From assembly GCF_950295315.1 (NCBI RefSeq), contig NC_080171.1:115377064-115441063 (forward strand): DNA of 64,000 bases. The letters run 5' to 3'. Positions 1-9,606 of this stretch are shown here, one piece after another. The first letter of the stretch is position 1. Each line of letters opens with the position of its first letter. Below the pieces are notes generated by a model. That model did not search any database. It worked only from the letters and a program-made list of their open reading frames with translations, and was not told where the DNA came from. The DNA is from Erinaceus europaeus. Lineage: Eukaryota; Chordata; Mammalia; Eulipotyphla; Erinaceidae. A program made the translations under genes and the position numbers.

Positions 1-90
1 CTGGTACACATGTAACATTTCTCAGTTTTCTGCATAATATTCTAAAACTCTACCCAGGTCCTCCACCATCAGGCTTGCATATTTTTTTTC
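1..90 (-). mobile_element. L1-like 3'-end fragment
   Basis: The text around 'CATGTAACATTTCTCAG' aligns by eye with the fragment at 19190-19260 (same order of ACATTYCYCAGTTT and the CCCA/CACTA-GTCCTC block). It is diverged and cut by the window edge. Assignment to an L1 3' untranslated region is by resemblance only. Confidence 0.35.
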
Positions 91-168
91 TTGTCTGTCA
101 CTTCTTTAAGCTTTGCTGTTGAGTTTATCCACAGAAGATATATATATTTTTAAAAAAACTTTATTTAT

Positions 169-526
169 TGGGAACCAGGTGGTAGCACAGCAGGTTAAGT
201 GCACGTGGCGCAAAGCACAAGGACCAGCATAAGGATCCCGGTTCAAGCCCCCAGCTCCCCACCTGCAGGGGAGTTGCTTCACAGGCGGTGAAGCAGGTCT
301 GCAGGTGTCTGTCTTTCTCACCCCCTCTCTGTCTTCTCCTCCTCTCTCCATTTCTCTCTGTCCTATCCAACAACAATAACAACGACAATGATAACCACAA
401 CAAGGATAAAACAACAAGGGCAACAAAAGAAAAGGGAAGCCTCCAGGAGCAGTGGATTTGTGGTGCAGGCACCGTGCTCCAGCTACAACCCTGGAGGCAA
501 AAAAAAAAAAAAAAGAAAGAAAGAAA
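169..526 (+). mobile_element. SINE-A, full length
   Basis: A tRNA-like head with A box (GGTAGCACAGCAGG) and B box (GGTTCAAGCCC) is followed by CT-rich and CAA-rich blocks. The terminal inverted-repeat domain (CCTCCAGGAGCA ... ACCCTGGAGG) ends in a 16-A tail and (GAAA)n. A few substitutions in the head suggest moderate age. Confidence 0.9.
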
Positions 527-600
527 TTGAACAAACAGCTCTAAAGTTTGTGTGGAAGCACAAAGGACCAGATAGCTAAAGAAAATCTGAGAAAAAAAAA

Positions 601-745
601 TTGGAGGCAGGTCAAGCTCTGGCTCCCCACTTGCAGGGGGTGCTCCAGGAGGCCTGAAGCAGGGCTGCAGGCATCTCTTTCTCTCTCTCCCCCCGTCTCA
701 ATTTCTATGTCCTATCCAATTAAAAAAAAATAGAAAAAAAACAAA
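601..745 (+). mobile_element. SINE fragment, 5'-truncated
   Basis: It starts at the 'GGCTCCCCACTTGCAGG' segment, so most of the tRNA-like head is missing. It continues through the GAAGCAGGGCTGCAGG block and 'CCTATCCAAT' into an A-rich tail. Probably SINE-A or SINE-B truncated on insertion. Confidence 0.6.
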
Positions 746-1000
746 TGGAAAAATTGCTGATAGAATGTAAATTGTTCCAACTCTTGGAAAAGAATACAGA
801 GACACGGAACACTAGAGAGGGACTGACCCTACGACCCTGCGATTTCTCTCCTGGGGAGTCATCCAGTGGACGCAAAAACACCTGCCCAGAAAAGTTTATA
901 TACGCCTATGTTCGTAGAAGCACAAATTGCAATAGTCTCAACTTGGAAACAACTCAGATTTCCCGTGCTAAAAGAGTGGCTAAGAAAGCAGTGGTGTACA
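746..1000 (+). mobile_element. L1 ORF2 3' fragment (left part)
   Basis: The segment ending 'CGTAGAAGCACAAATTGCAATAG ... GGAAACAACTCAG' has the layout of the end of mammalian L1 ORF2 (human-type 'atagcagcacaattcacaatagc ... ggaaccaaccc'). It is split from 1368-1830 by a SINE. Decayed, no usable reading frame. Confidence 0.7.
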
Positions 1001-1367
1001 GGGCCAGGCGGTAGTTCACCGGGCTAAGTGCATACAGGGCAAAGCACAAGGATCCTGGTTCGAGCCCCCGGCTCCCTGCCTGCGAGGGGAGGGAGAGTGT
1101 CCTTTTGCAAGCAATGAAGCAGGTCTGCAGGTGTCTGTCTTTCTCTCCCCCTCTCTGTCTTCCCCTCTTCTTTCAATTTCTGTCCTATCTAACAACAGCA
1201 GCAGTAGCAGCAGCAACAACAATAATAGTAACAACAACAACAGAAAAAAGAAAGGATGGACTCCAGGAGCAGTACATTTACAGTGCAGGCACCCAGCTCC
1301 AGCAATAACCCTGGAGGCAAGCAAGCAAGTAAGCAAGCAAGCAAGAGAAAGTAAGCAAGCAAGCAAA
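1001..1367 (+). mobile_element. SINE-A inserted in L1
   Basis: Head GGGCCAGGCGGTAGTTCACC with a B box (GGTTCGAGCCC), CT-rich and CAG/CAA-rich middle, and the 3' domain ending CCTGGAGGC. The tail has become an AAGC/AAGT tetranucleotide repeat instead of poly(A). L1 text flanks it on both sides. Confidence 0.9.
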
Positions 1368-1830
1368 CAGTGATATATATACATAATGGAATACTACTCA
1401 GTTGTTAAAAATGATGAAAACATTTCCTTTGTCTCATCATGGATGAATATCACAGGAATCATATTAAGTGAGATAAGCCAAAGAGGAAAGGTCGAATATT
1501 GGATGATCTCACTTACAGGTGGAACCTAAGAGACAGAAAAAGGTGAAAAAAACAGAAGGTGAAACTTAGGCTGGGTATGGTGTATCACACCGAAGCAAAG
1601 GATTCTGGGGAAGGAGTGTGTGTGTGTGTGTGGGGGGGGTGGGGGGGTTCGAGAAGGCACTGGCGTCCTAGCGCATGATGGTGGAAAGGAACCTAAAATG
1701 GGGGATGAGAGTGTGTTGCAGACACAGAGAGAGAAGAGAAACTATACCCATGTGTCAACAACTGTACCATAAACCACTCCCCCTCCATATAACAACTTTG
1801 GGGAAAATGTATTAAAAATAGTTCAGTGAT
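1368..1830 (+). mobile_element. L1 3' end (right part)
   Basis: 'ATAATGGAATACTACTCAG' and 'AAGTGAGATAAGCCA' are hallmark text of the last L1 ORF2 codons. The following part (CAAAGGATTCTGGGGAAG ... CCCATGTGTCAACAACTGTA) matches 28318-28530, giving a shared 3' untranslated region. A G/T-rich simple tract at 1617-1648 interrupts it. Confidence 0.75.
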
Positions 1831-1849
1831 AAGTATGTGATTGTTGTGA

Positions 1850-1975
1850 CCCAGGAGGCGACACAGGGACCGGAGCTCTGGACTTGCAGACATGAGGATC
1901 AGAATTCGATCCCAACACTAATAATCCAGAGTGAAGTTCTGGTTCTCTCTCTCATCAGTCAAGAAGTCGTTTCTT
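1850..1975 (+). mobile_element. SINE-C, old tRNA-like SINE
   Basis: 'CCAGGAGGCGACACAGGGACCGG' and 'AATTCGATCCC' resemble degraded A- and B-box regions, followed by a CT-rich stretch. Divergence is high, so the call is tentative. Confidence 0.35.
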
Positions 1976-2026
1976 ACTTATTAATTTATTTTTAAAGAGT
2001 GTCGCTGCTTTACACTTTCCATCTTA

Positions 2027-2084
<58 letters not shown>

Positions 2085-2105
2085 CCTACCTACCTACCTA
2101 CCTAC

Positions 2106-2160
<55 letters not shown>

Positions 2161-2165
2161 CCTAT
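2027..2165. repeat. (TCTA)n/(CTAC)n microsatellite
   Basis: About 140 bp of nearly pure tetranucleotide: TCTA units, an internal block of CTAC units, then TCTA again. It directly adjoins the 3' end of the minus-strand SINE at 2166, so it probably grew from that SINE's A-rich tail. Confidence 0.95.
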
Positions 2166-2470
2166 TTCCTCCAGGGTTATCACTGGGGCTTGGTGCCTGT
2201 GCTATGAATCCACTGCTCCTGGTGGCCTTTTTTCCCCATTGTTGTTATACTGCTGCTGTTGTTGATGGATAAGACAGAAAGAAATTAAGAGAGGAGGGGA
2301 AGACAGAGAGAGGGTGAGAGAAAGACATCTGCAGACCTGCTTCACTGCTTGCGAATTGACCACCTCCCACCCCTGCAGGTGGGGAGCCGGGGTCTCAAAG
2401 CAGGATCCTTGTGCTGGTCCTTGTGCTTCACACTGTGCGCTTAACCCACTGTGCTACTGCCCAACCCCCA
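2166..2470 (-). mobile_element. SINE-A
   Basis: Reverse complement of the family: 'CCTCCAGGGTTATCACTGGGG' (3' domain) first, then TG-rich, GA-rich and tRNA-like head, ending 'GTGCTACTGCCCAACCCCC'. The internal CAA block is short. Confidence 0.85.
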
Positions 2471-2474
2471 ATAT

Positions 2475-2634
2475 CTGCCTTTTTTATGATAAAGACAGAG
2501 AGGCAAAAAGCAGAGAGTGAAAAAGACCACAGTACCGTACCACCTAAGCTTCCTTTAGTGCGGTGGGGCTGGGCTTAAACCCTGGTCGTGCCCACAACAC
2601 TCTATCCAAGTGAGCTATTTCCCTGGCCCATGAA
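2475..2634 (-). mobile_element. SINE-C
   Basis: A-rich/GA-rich start, then 'GGGCTTAAACCCTGG' (inverse B box) and 'CCAAGTGAGCTATTTCCCTGGCCC' (inverse A box). Related text recurs at 22255-22424 and 26100-26160. Strongly diverged. Confidence 0.45.
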
Positions 2635-3365
2635 CGTCTGCCTTACTAGAAGACAGCTACATTCTCCTTCGCTTCACCTGCAACTGGCTGAGACATGTTG
2701 CTCTGGTTGAACCAGAAGGTACTAGTCCAGAGACAGTTTCTGGGAACACACCCCCCCCCCCCGTCTCCTTAAGGTACACTTGGTGGGAGAGACTGACAAA
2801 CAGCCACCTACACTGTGGGGACACTCCTGCCAAGATCCAAGATGTGATCAGAACAGACACTGGCTTGTTGCTCTGAGTTCGCAAGTTCAAATATGGCCAC
2901 AGGCGTGTATCTCTGACACCCAGTCCATGCAACAATCCCGAGGTTCTGATTTCTGGACAGTGCGGAACTTATTTGGGGCAGGGTGATGACAGGTTGGCAG
3001 GAAAGCAAGCAGGTGTTGCTGAAGCCCCACTGGGTGTAGGAGCTACTCCAAGGGGCAGGACAGTTGAGGGGCAGGTTTTCCTGTAGGTCCCAAAAGTCAC
3101 CATTATAACAACCCAGCCCTAGTCAGATACTGGAACAAAAGCAAGTATCGGTGCATGGATTTGGTCCTTGGCTGTGTGCCAGGGCTACTTATAGGGTTCC
3201 TTGAAGTCCCCAACGTTAGGGACCCCAGGAGACAACAGTGGTGCTCAGCAGAGCTGTCCAGCCCCAGTCAGAAGGGCAGCAGACCTTCACTTTATCCTCT
3301 GAGTAAATCCAGTCAATGAAAACCACACTGCTTCTGAGCCCTAACAACTGGAAAATTCTTCTTTT
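2635..3365. other. Unique sequence, no gene recognised
   Basis: About 730 bp without a recognisable repeat or conserved coding signal. It contains a 15-base C run near 2750. Short open frames on both strands show no domain. Confidence 0.5.
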
Positions 3366-3625
3366 GGGGCCAGGTGGTGGTGTATCTGGTTAAGAGCACA
3401 TAGTACTAAGCTCAAGGGCCCGCTTGTGGTTCTGGGTTTGAGCCCCTGGCTCCCCACCTGTCGGGGGGAGTCGCTTCACAAATGGTGAAACAGGTCTGCA
3501 GGTGTCTGTCTTTCTCTCTCCCTCTATATTTCCCCCCCCTCTCAATTTCTCTCTGTCCTGTTCAATAAAATGGGAAAAAATGGCTGCCAGGAGCAGTGGG
3601 CTTGTAGTGCCAGTGATAACTCTGG

Positions 3626-3657
<32 letters not shown>
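3366..3657 (+). mobile_element. SINE-A variant with GA tail
   Basis: Head 'GGGGCCAGGTGGTGGTGTATC', B-box-like 'GGTTTGAGCCC', and a shortened middle lacking the CAA block. The 3' domain ends CTCTGGAGGC and passes straight into (GA)n at 3630-3657. Confidence 0.85.
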
Positions 3658-3661
<4 letters not shown>

Positions 3662-3950
3662 CATCCTCTTCAGAGCAACAAATATTGTTTCCAAGAGGGG
3701 TCCACATGATTTTCAGAGTAAATATGGAGTAAATACAGAGTTTTTGAAACAAGCCTGACAATTTTCAGATCTCAGCTTCCTGTGTTACCAACTAACCTTT
3801 CCCTCCAGGATCCCCCTTCAGGCTCTCTGTGTGCGTGTGTGCGTGTTGGTGTGTGCGTGTTGGTGTGTGTGTATATATGGTGTGTGTGTGACAATTTCAC
3901 CCCAACACCTGCCCTCCCACTCCTCAGTAACTTTCAACAGGAAAATCCCA
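3658..3950. other. Unique sequence with (GT)n tract
   Basis: No gene seen. An imperfect GT/GC/GTT microsatellite runs from about 3825 to 3893. The rest is unassigned. Confidence 0.5.
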
Positions 3951-4216
3951 CTAAAAATGCATGAGGAACTACTACACTGCAATCAAAAAAGATGATCCTG
4001 TAGCCTTTAGAACAAAATGGATGGAACTGGAACTGGAGGTGATTATGCTCAGTGAAAGAAGTAAAGATGTGAAAAACAACTACTGGTTAGTTTCATTCAT
4101 ACTGGAATCTAGAAAACTGAAACACATGAATTTGTGGGGGAAAAAAAACACCAAATACCAGAAGTAAACAGACTGTCTCTAAGATTTTGAAAGAACTGTG
4201 GTGATGGATGCTGTGT
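3951..4216 (+). mobile_element. L1 3' fragment
   Basis: 'GAGGAACTACTACACTGCAATC' then 'GGAACTGGAGGTGATTATG' match the final L1 ORF2 region and resemble 53560-53700 in detail, pointing to one subfamily. The target-site copies of the SINE at 4234 show that the fragment continues a short way past 4527. Confidence 0.7.
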
Positions 4217-4233
4217 AGAACTGTATCCTTTTT

Positions 4234-4510
4234 GGGAGTCGGGCGGTGGCGCAGAGGGTTAAGCGCACGTGGCGCAAATCGCCAGGACCTGCGTAAGGAT
4301 CCCAGTTCGAGCCCCGGCTCCCCACCTGCAGGGGAGTCGCTTCACAGGCGGTGAAGCAGGTCTGCAGGTGTCTTTCTCTCCTCCTCTCTGTCTTCCCCTC
4401 CTCTCTCCATTTCTCTCTGTCCTATCCAACAACAACATTAATAACCACAACAATGTTAAACAACAAGGGCAACAAAAAGGAAAATAAATAAATAAACTTA
4501 ATTAAAAAAA
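4234..4510 (+). mobile_element. SINE-A, young, with 17-bp target duplication
   Basis: Perfect direct repeats AGAACTGTATCCTTTTT flank it at 4217-4233 and 4511-4527. The head is close to consensus (GGCGGTGGCGCAGAGGG; GTTCGAGCCCC). It ends after 'CAACAAAAAGG' in an AAATAAATAAA tail and lacks the 3' inverted-repeat domain. Confidence 0.95.
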
Positions 4511-4569
4511 AGAACTGTATCCTTTTTATAAATGTAATCTTTTTACATTTATTTATTTATCATAAATAA

Positions 4570-4713
4570 CAATTAGCTAGTTGGGGAGTATGGATCAATT
4601 TGCTAATGTCCATGTCCAGTGGAGAAGCAATCACAGAAGACAGAATTTCCACCCTCTGCACCCCAACAACAATTTTGCCCATACTTTCAGAGAGGTAAAG
4701 TATAGGAGAAGAA
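4570..4713 (+). mobile_element. X element fragment
   Basis: 'CCATGTCCAGTGGAGAAGC', 'CACCCTCTGCACCCC' and 'CCATACTTTCAGAGAGG' align with the conserved 3' third of X (compare 24044-24125 and 55930-56020). It stops at the SINE boundary. Confidence 0.65.
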
Positions 4714-5010
4714 AGGGGCCGGGCAATAGCGCAGCGGGTTAAGCGCACATGGAGCAAAGTGCAAGGACTGGCGTAAGGCTCCCGGTTCAAGCCCCTGGCT
4801 CCCCACCTGTAGTGGAGTCGCTTCACAAGTGGTGAAGCAGGTCTGCAGGTGTCTATCTTTCTCTATCCCTCTCTATCCTCCCCTCTTAATCTCTGTCTTA
4901 TCCAGAATAAAATAAAGTAAAATAAAATAATCAAGAAAATGGCCCCTAGGAGCAGCAGATTTGTAGCCCCAGTAATAACCCTGGAGACAACAACAACAAC
5001 AAAAAAAAAG
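4714..5010 (+). mobile_element. SINE-A
   Basis: Head GGGGCCGGGCAATAGCGCAGC with both promoter boxes, a shortened middle (no long CAA block), a 3' domain ending CCTGGAGAC, then (CAA)n and a 9-A tail. It lies between two pieces of X. Confidence 0.88.
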
Positions 5011-5052
5011 AATTTTGGTCCATATTCCAGAGGAATAAAGAATATGGAAGCT
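5011..5052 (+). mobile_element. X element fragment, second piece
   Basis: 'ATTTTGGTCCATATTCCAGAGG' overlaps the same X segment already present at 4670-4700. The two are therefore partly duplicated pieces or two separate copies, not one simply interrupted element. Confidence 0.5.
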
Positions 5053-5400
5053 GGGGGCCAGGCAGTAGCACAGCGGGTTAAGTGAACACGGTGCCAAGCG
5101 CAAGGACTGGCGTAAGAATCCTGGTTTGAGTCCCCGGCTCTCCACCTGCAGGGGAGTCGCTTCACGGGCAGTGAAGCAGGTCTGCAGGTGTCTGTCTTTC
5201 TCTTCCCCTCTCTGTCTTCCTCATCTCTCTTGATTTCTTTCTGTCCTATCCAACCACAATGACAGCAATAACAACAACAACAACAATAAACAACAAGGGC
5301 AACAAAAGGGAAAAAATAGCCTCCAGGAGCAGTGGATTCGTAGTGCAGGCACCCAGCCCCAGAGATAACTCTGGAGGCAAAAAAAAAAAAAAAAAAAAAA
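5053..5400 (+). mobile_element. SINE-A, full length
   Basis: Flanked by AAAGAATATGGAAGCT (5037-5052) and AAAGAATATAGAAGCT (5401-5416), one mismatch in 16. It has an intact B box region, a CAA block and the 3' domain, with a pure A tail of about 23. Confidence 0.92.
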
Positions 5401-5416
5401 AAAGAATATAGAAGCT

Positions 5417-5671
5417 TGCGGGGCTGGGTGGTGGCACACCTGGTTGAGCACACATTACAATGAGCAAGGACCCGGGTTCAAGCCCCTGTTTCCACCTGCA
5501 GGGGGAAAACTTCACAAATGGTGAAGCAGTGCTTCAGGTGTCTCTCTGTATCTCTATCTTTCCCTTCTTCTCAATTTCTGGCTGTCTCTATTCAATCAAT
5601 CGACAATAAATGAAGGAAGAAAGAAAGAAAGAAAGAAAGAGAAAGAAAGAAAAGAAAGAAAGGAAGAAAAG
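5417..5671 (+). mobile_element. SINE-B with (GAAA)n tail
   Basis: Head 'GGGCTGGGTGGTGGCACACC' and 'CCGGGTTCAAGCCCC' (B box), ending 'TGGCTGTCTCTATTCAATC' and a long (GAAA)n tail. It follows the previous SINE almost directly. Its right flank AAAGAATAGGGAAACT (5672-5687) is a third version of the same target sequence. Confidence 0.88.
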
Positions 5672-5805
5672 AAAGAATAGGGAAACTTCCAATGGAGGGG
5701 ATGGGACACGGAACTCAGGTGGAGGGAAGTGTACGGAATTTGTACCCCTGTTATCTTGCAATCTTGTCAATCATTATTAAGTCACTAATATAAATTTCAA
5801 AAAAC
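5672..5805 (+). mobile_element. X element 3' end
   Basis: 'CCAATGGAGGGGATGGGACA', 'TGTACCCCTGTTATC' and 'CAATCATTATTAAGTCACTA' are the canonical X 3' end, with identical ordering at 56030-56135. Confidence 0.8.
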
Positions 5806-5873
5806 GGCCATCTGGAATATTGGAGTGGTGCAGGCACTGAGCCCCAGTGACAATCCTGGTGGCAGAAAAAAAT
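5806..5873 (+). mobile_element. SINE-A 3' domain only
   Basis: Only the last 68 bp are present (GGCCATCTGGAATATTGGAG ... CCTGGTGGC, then A7). This is the terminal inverted-repeat domain without head or middle, so it is an extreme 5' truncation. Confidence 0.6.
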
Positions 5874-5956
5874 GTGTCACAAAAGGCAAATTAAGTGAAC
5901 ATTGTGGCAACCTAGGATACCCACAGTCTAAATGGTAGATTAAGATTAAAGGGCAG

Positions 5957-6302
5957 GGGAGTCGGGCGGTGGCGCAGTGGGTTAAGCGCACGTGGCGCAA
6001 AGCGCAGGAACCGGCATAAGGATCCGGTTCGAGCCCCCGGCTCCCCACCTGCAGGGGAGTCGCTTCACAGGCGGTGAAGCAGGTCTGCAGGTGTCTGTCT
6101 TTCTCTCCCCTCTCTGTCTTCCCCTCCTCTCTCCATTTCTCTCTGTCCTATCCAACAAAAAAGCAACGTCAAAAATGGCAATAATAACCGCAACGAGGCT
6201 GCAACAACTAGGGCAACAAAAAGGGGAAAAATGGCCTCTAGGAGCGGTGGATTTATGGTGCAGGCACCGAGCCCAGCAATAACCCTGGAGGAAAAAAAAA
6301 AA
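5957..6302 (+). mobile_element. SINE-A, reference young copy
   Basis: Perfect 15-bp target duplication AAGATTAAAGGGCAG at 5942-5956 and 6303-6317. Layout: tRNA-like head (A box GGTGGCGCAGTGG; B box GGTTCGAGCCC), a conserved CACCTGCAGGGG...GGTGAAGCAGG segment, CT-rich block, CAA/AATAA block, 'GGGCAACAAAAAGGGG', then the 3' domain whose ends CCTCCAG/CTGGAGG can pair, then a 14-A tail. The promoter boxes match Pol III consensus, so it may be transcribable. Retrotransposition would depend on a LINE enzyme. Confidence 0.97.
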
Positions 6303-6317
6303 AAGATTAAAGGGCAG

Positions 6318-7736
6318 ATGTCCAATCCCAGCATGCCCCATTCCCCCTCCACTCTCTCTCCACGTATTTATAATAATGGTGATAAGTGATTCCTGTCTCT
6401 TCCTTCCCCCTAGATTCTTGAACCTCCCCACATGCCCCAAGCCTCTGTATGGAGACTGATCAGAGGCAGTTGGGGCCCCCAAAGTGTTTTTACCAGCCCT
6501 TCCCCCTCCCCCCGTTGTGGCTCTCTAATTAGTGTCCCAATTTTATACTTTCTCAAGAAAATAACTTTCACATGACTAGTGAAATAAGCATTACATGAAA
6601 AGAAACAAAAAAGTCCCTGCCTTCTCCCTTCTGAAGGTGAGCAGCAGATGAGATGCAGCACCTCTGTTCTTCAGGGTGTCTTGTTTGAGGATTTCTACAT
6701 TCCTGATCTCAAACGTAGCCATCTTCAGAGCTTTAGAGGACTTCCCCCAGCAGTTCCCCAGACGCCCACTTCCTGCTGAAACCGGCTCTCTTGCTATTCC
6801 CCCGGTCTGGCCCTCCTGTGCTAGGGGAGAGGGGATGTGGACAGTGCACAGAACTTAGGGCCTGTTTAATGGAAAAATGTCTACAGTTTTAGGTTAAGGG
6901 GCTGGAGAGGGAAGGAAAGGCTAGGAAGAAGGTGAATTCTAGGGGAAAAAAGTTAAACAAACAAATACAACAGAAGAATTCTGGGGGGGGGGGATTGTAT
7001 ACTTCCAGAATTTGACATTCCCAATATGAATCTGGAACACGGTCCAACATATGTTTACCTTGATCACAACAGCTATTCGTATCAATCCAAAAGGAGCAAA
7101 AAAGCAGGCCGTGCAAGGAAAGGCAATTTTAGGCCTAAGTCAAATCTTCATCCTCCCTTTCCTTTCATGGGGCTCTATTTCATGACGCTACACTGAGTGA
7201 GTCATTACAGTATGGACAGCAGCACATTTTATAATAAAACCAGTCTAAAATTTGCAGGGAGGCATCACAGCAGCTTATTTAATTACTGTGAAACAGTGAC
7301 AGTGACGACAGTGATGATGGTATCACTCTTTTTTTTTTTTTTTTTTACAGACACATCTCCAAGAAATTCCAAGCTGTGCCACAGAGAATTACAGGAAAAG
7401 AAGAAACAGTATGAGGTCTGTTGTCCTATTCCCCAGTTCAATGAAGAGCTGAACTGACTCATACTAGAGGCATGAGTGTCTGTACTATTTTTATCGCACG
7501 CACTCGGAGGGAGTGTGGCTCCCACCTTAGGCTCCTAATGTAACACTCATTTCTATTTGTGGGGTGGCTGGCACCACCTTCCTCTTGGTCTTTCCTCCAT
7601 TAATGTATCATTCTTCACAGACACCCTCGTTTCTAAACGTTTGCTTATTTTTAAGCTCTAGAGGTATGATTTGTGTCCCTACACAAATCATAATGGGGGG
7701 GTGTTAAAGTCTGGGCCTCTCATTAACCTTCTTTTT
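6318..7736. other. Unique sequence, no gene recognised
   Basis: About 1.4 kb without recognised repeats. A T20 run at 7327-7346 is followed by ACAG, and a G9 run lies near 6982. No open frame has a recognisable domain. Confidence 0.5.
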
Positions 7737-7953
7737 AAAATTTTATTTATTCTATTTTATTATTGGATAGAGACAGAGAAAAATAGAGAGGTGAGGAGGA
7801 GGAGAAAGAGAGGGAGAGAGACAGAGAGACACCTGCAGCCTTGATTCACCACTTGTGAAGCTTTCCCCCTGCAGATGGAACCAGGGGCTTTGACCCCAGG
7901 TCCTTGGGCATTGTAGCGTGTGCGCTTAACCAGGTGCACTACTGCCTGGCCCC
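7737..7953 (-). mobile_element. SINE-B
   Basis: Reverse complement: T-rich tail side first, 'TTATTGGATAGAGACAGAG', GA-rich block, 'CACCTGCAGCC', inverse B box region, ending 'ACTGCCTGGCCCC'. The 3' domain of SINE-A is absent, as expected for SINE-B. Confidence 0.85.
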
Positions 7954-8861
7954 TAGCCTTCTTCTTTAATCAGGCTATGTGAACAACTGGGAAACTATCA
8001 GAATGGTTCCCATACAGAATTCTGTGATGTTTCTGAAGGGACTAAATGCTGTCTACAAAGTCAGGCACTACCCCACAGTAGTTTCTCTCCCACTGGAATA
8101 CAGGGCAACACTCACACCTCACTCCCCTGTGTGAGAATATACTGGAATGACAGAAACTAGAGTTAGCAGCCACTGAGGCAGCCCCTCACCCCAGCGAGCT
8201 CTCCTCAGTTCTTGCTGGGGTTCAGGCACATGAAACTTGTGCCTCGTTTCCATCTTTCTGTGCTCCTGGGTAGAGATGGTTTTGGTGAGAAGATGATAGC
8301 CTAGGGGATGTCTTACTCTTTTTATATTTATGGTTCTGTGACACTTCAAAGTGATGAATGTTTCTTACAGGCTCCTACAGCGACCAGGCAGTGAGGGCTA
8401 GGATGGGGGGTAGAAGCAGGAATCTCCATAGACTATAATTGCTTCAAGCTTGTGAACTGTTAGTATAAAAATATTCTTGGAGACTTTAATGATTGAATGA
8501 AAATTCACACTCATTAAACACAGTGGTCAAAGGGGAAAATGCAGAGGCTGTACAGTAAGAATAACCTCACCGCTTGAAGTTCAGAAGGCAAAACAGTTAA
8601 GAGCTGTGATCGTAACGATTACGTTTGTAAGTTGAGTTTTCTCTTCCATGGAATGAATTGGCTACACTAACCTACCTACCTTACAACAAGTCTTTCAACA
8701 GAAGGGAACAAAGCCGCCCTATGGAAGTATCCAAATTTGGCAGTATTTCCTGCTTTGTCTTTTGTCAGACACTCTTTTCTAACCCCTTGTGTGAATGTGA
8801 ACTCTGTCACAGTACTGCCTTGTCTAAAGATTGAGTATTACTACTATCCTCATCATCACCA
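7954..8861. other. Unique sequence, nothing recognised
   Basis: AT-rich unique DNA. No repeat family, RNA gene or coding signal identified. Confidence 0.5.
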
Positions 8862-8985
8862 TTATTTTATGAGAGAGACTAGAGCACTGATCAGTTCTGG
8901 CATAACACAATGTCAGGGATCAAACCTGGGACCTCATCCATGCAAGTCCTGCGCTCTACTGCTGAGATACGTCCCAGGTCCTGCT
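8862..8985 (-). mobile_element. SINE-C, tRNA-like
   Basis: On the minus strand the right end reads CCTGGGACGTATCTCAGCAG then TAGAGC, very like a tRNA D-arm (A box), and 'GGTTTGATCCC' is a B box. A GA-rich piece follows. An older SINE of a different tRNA type from SINE-A. Confidence 0.5.
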
Positions 8986-9559
8986 TATTTGCTTTGTCTC
9001 CTTCTCCCCAGGGGTCAGCCCTAGGACCATATCTTGTTCACCCACCCTCAGCAGGTAAATGTGGCCAGCGCAAAAACCAGTGTTTGTTATAGATAACAGA
9101 TGAAGAAAGCCCTACAAGAAGAGACTCCCAGCACCTTCATTCTCAGGCTGTGGCTCTGCTCAACACCCATTATTGACTCCAATGGTGTGGAGGTTTTCCT
9201 ATTCTGTAAAATTATTCGAGTTACCGCTTGAAGGCAGTGGGAAATTTCACGGGGAAAAAAAAATGAGCCTGCAAGTTACCTGTTTCCAGGATACTACTTT
9301 ACAATCTTGTATTTACATGTACAGTTTTGCATGGAAATAAAAGTGGCAGCTAGACCCATGAGGTGTAGCAGAAGAGACAAGGCAGAGGGCAGGCAAGTGG
9401 CACAGGGTCCTCTAAGGGCAAGGTGTGACTTGAGAATGTGGCCCGACTCCAGTCCAAGGCCAGGTACCTTTGATGACCCTGGCAGGCAGGGAGCAGCAGT
9501 GATGATTAAATTAACCTCAGAATCCTTAGAGGACAGCCAGGCAGAAGCAGCCTCTTCCT

Positions 9560-9606
9560 TTCTCTCTCTCTCTTTCTCTCTCTCTCTTTCTCTCTCTCTT
9601 TCTTCC
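9560..9606. repeat. (CT)n microsatellite
   Basis: TCTC units with occasional TTTC, about 45 bp. Confidence 0.9.

Noticed and set aside
7327..7460. Possible exon after a T20-ACAG acceptor-like run
   Set aside because: The T run alone is weak evidence; the following frame has no recognisable domain and ends after about 35 codons.
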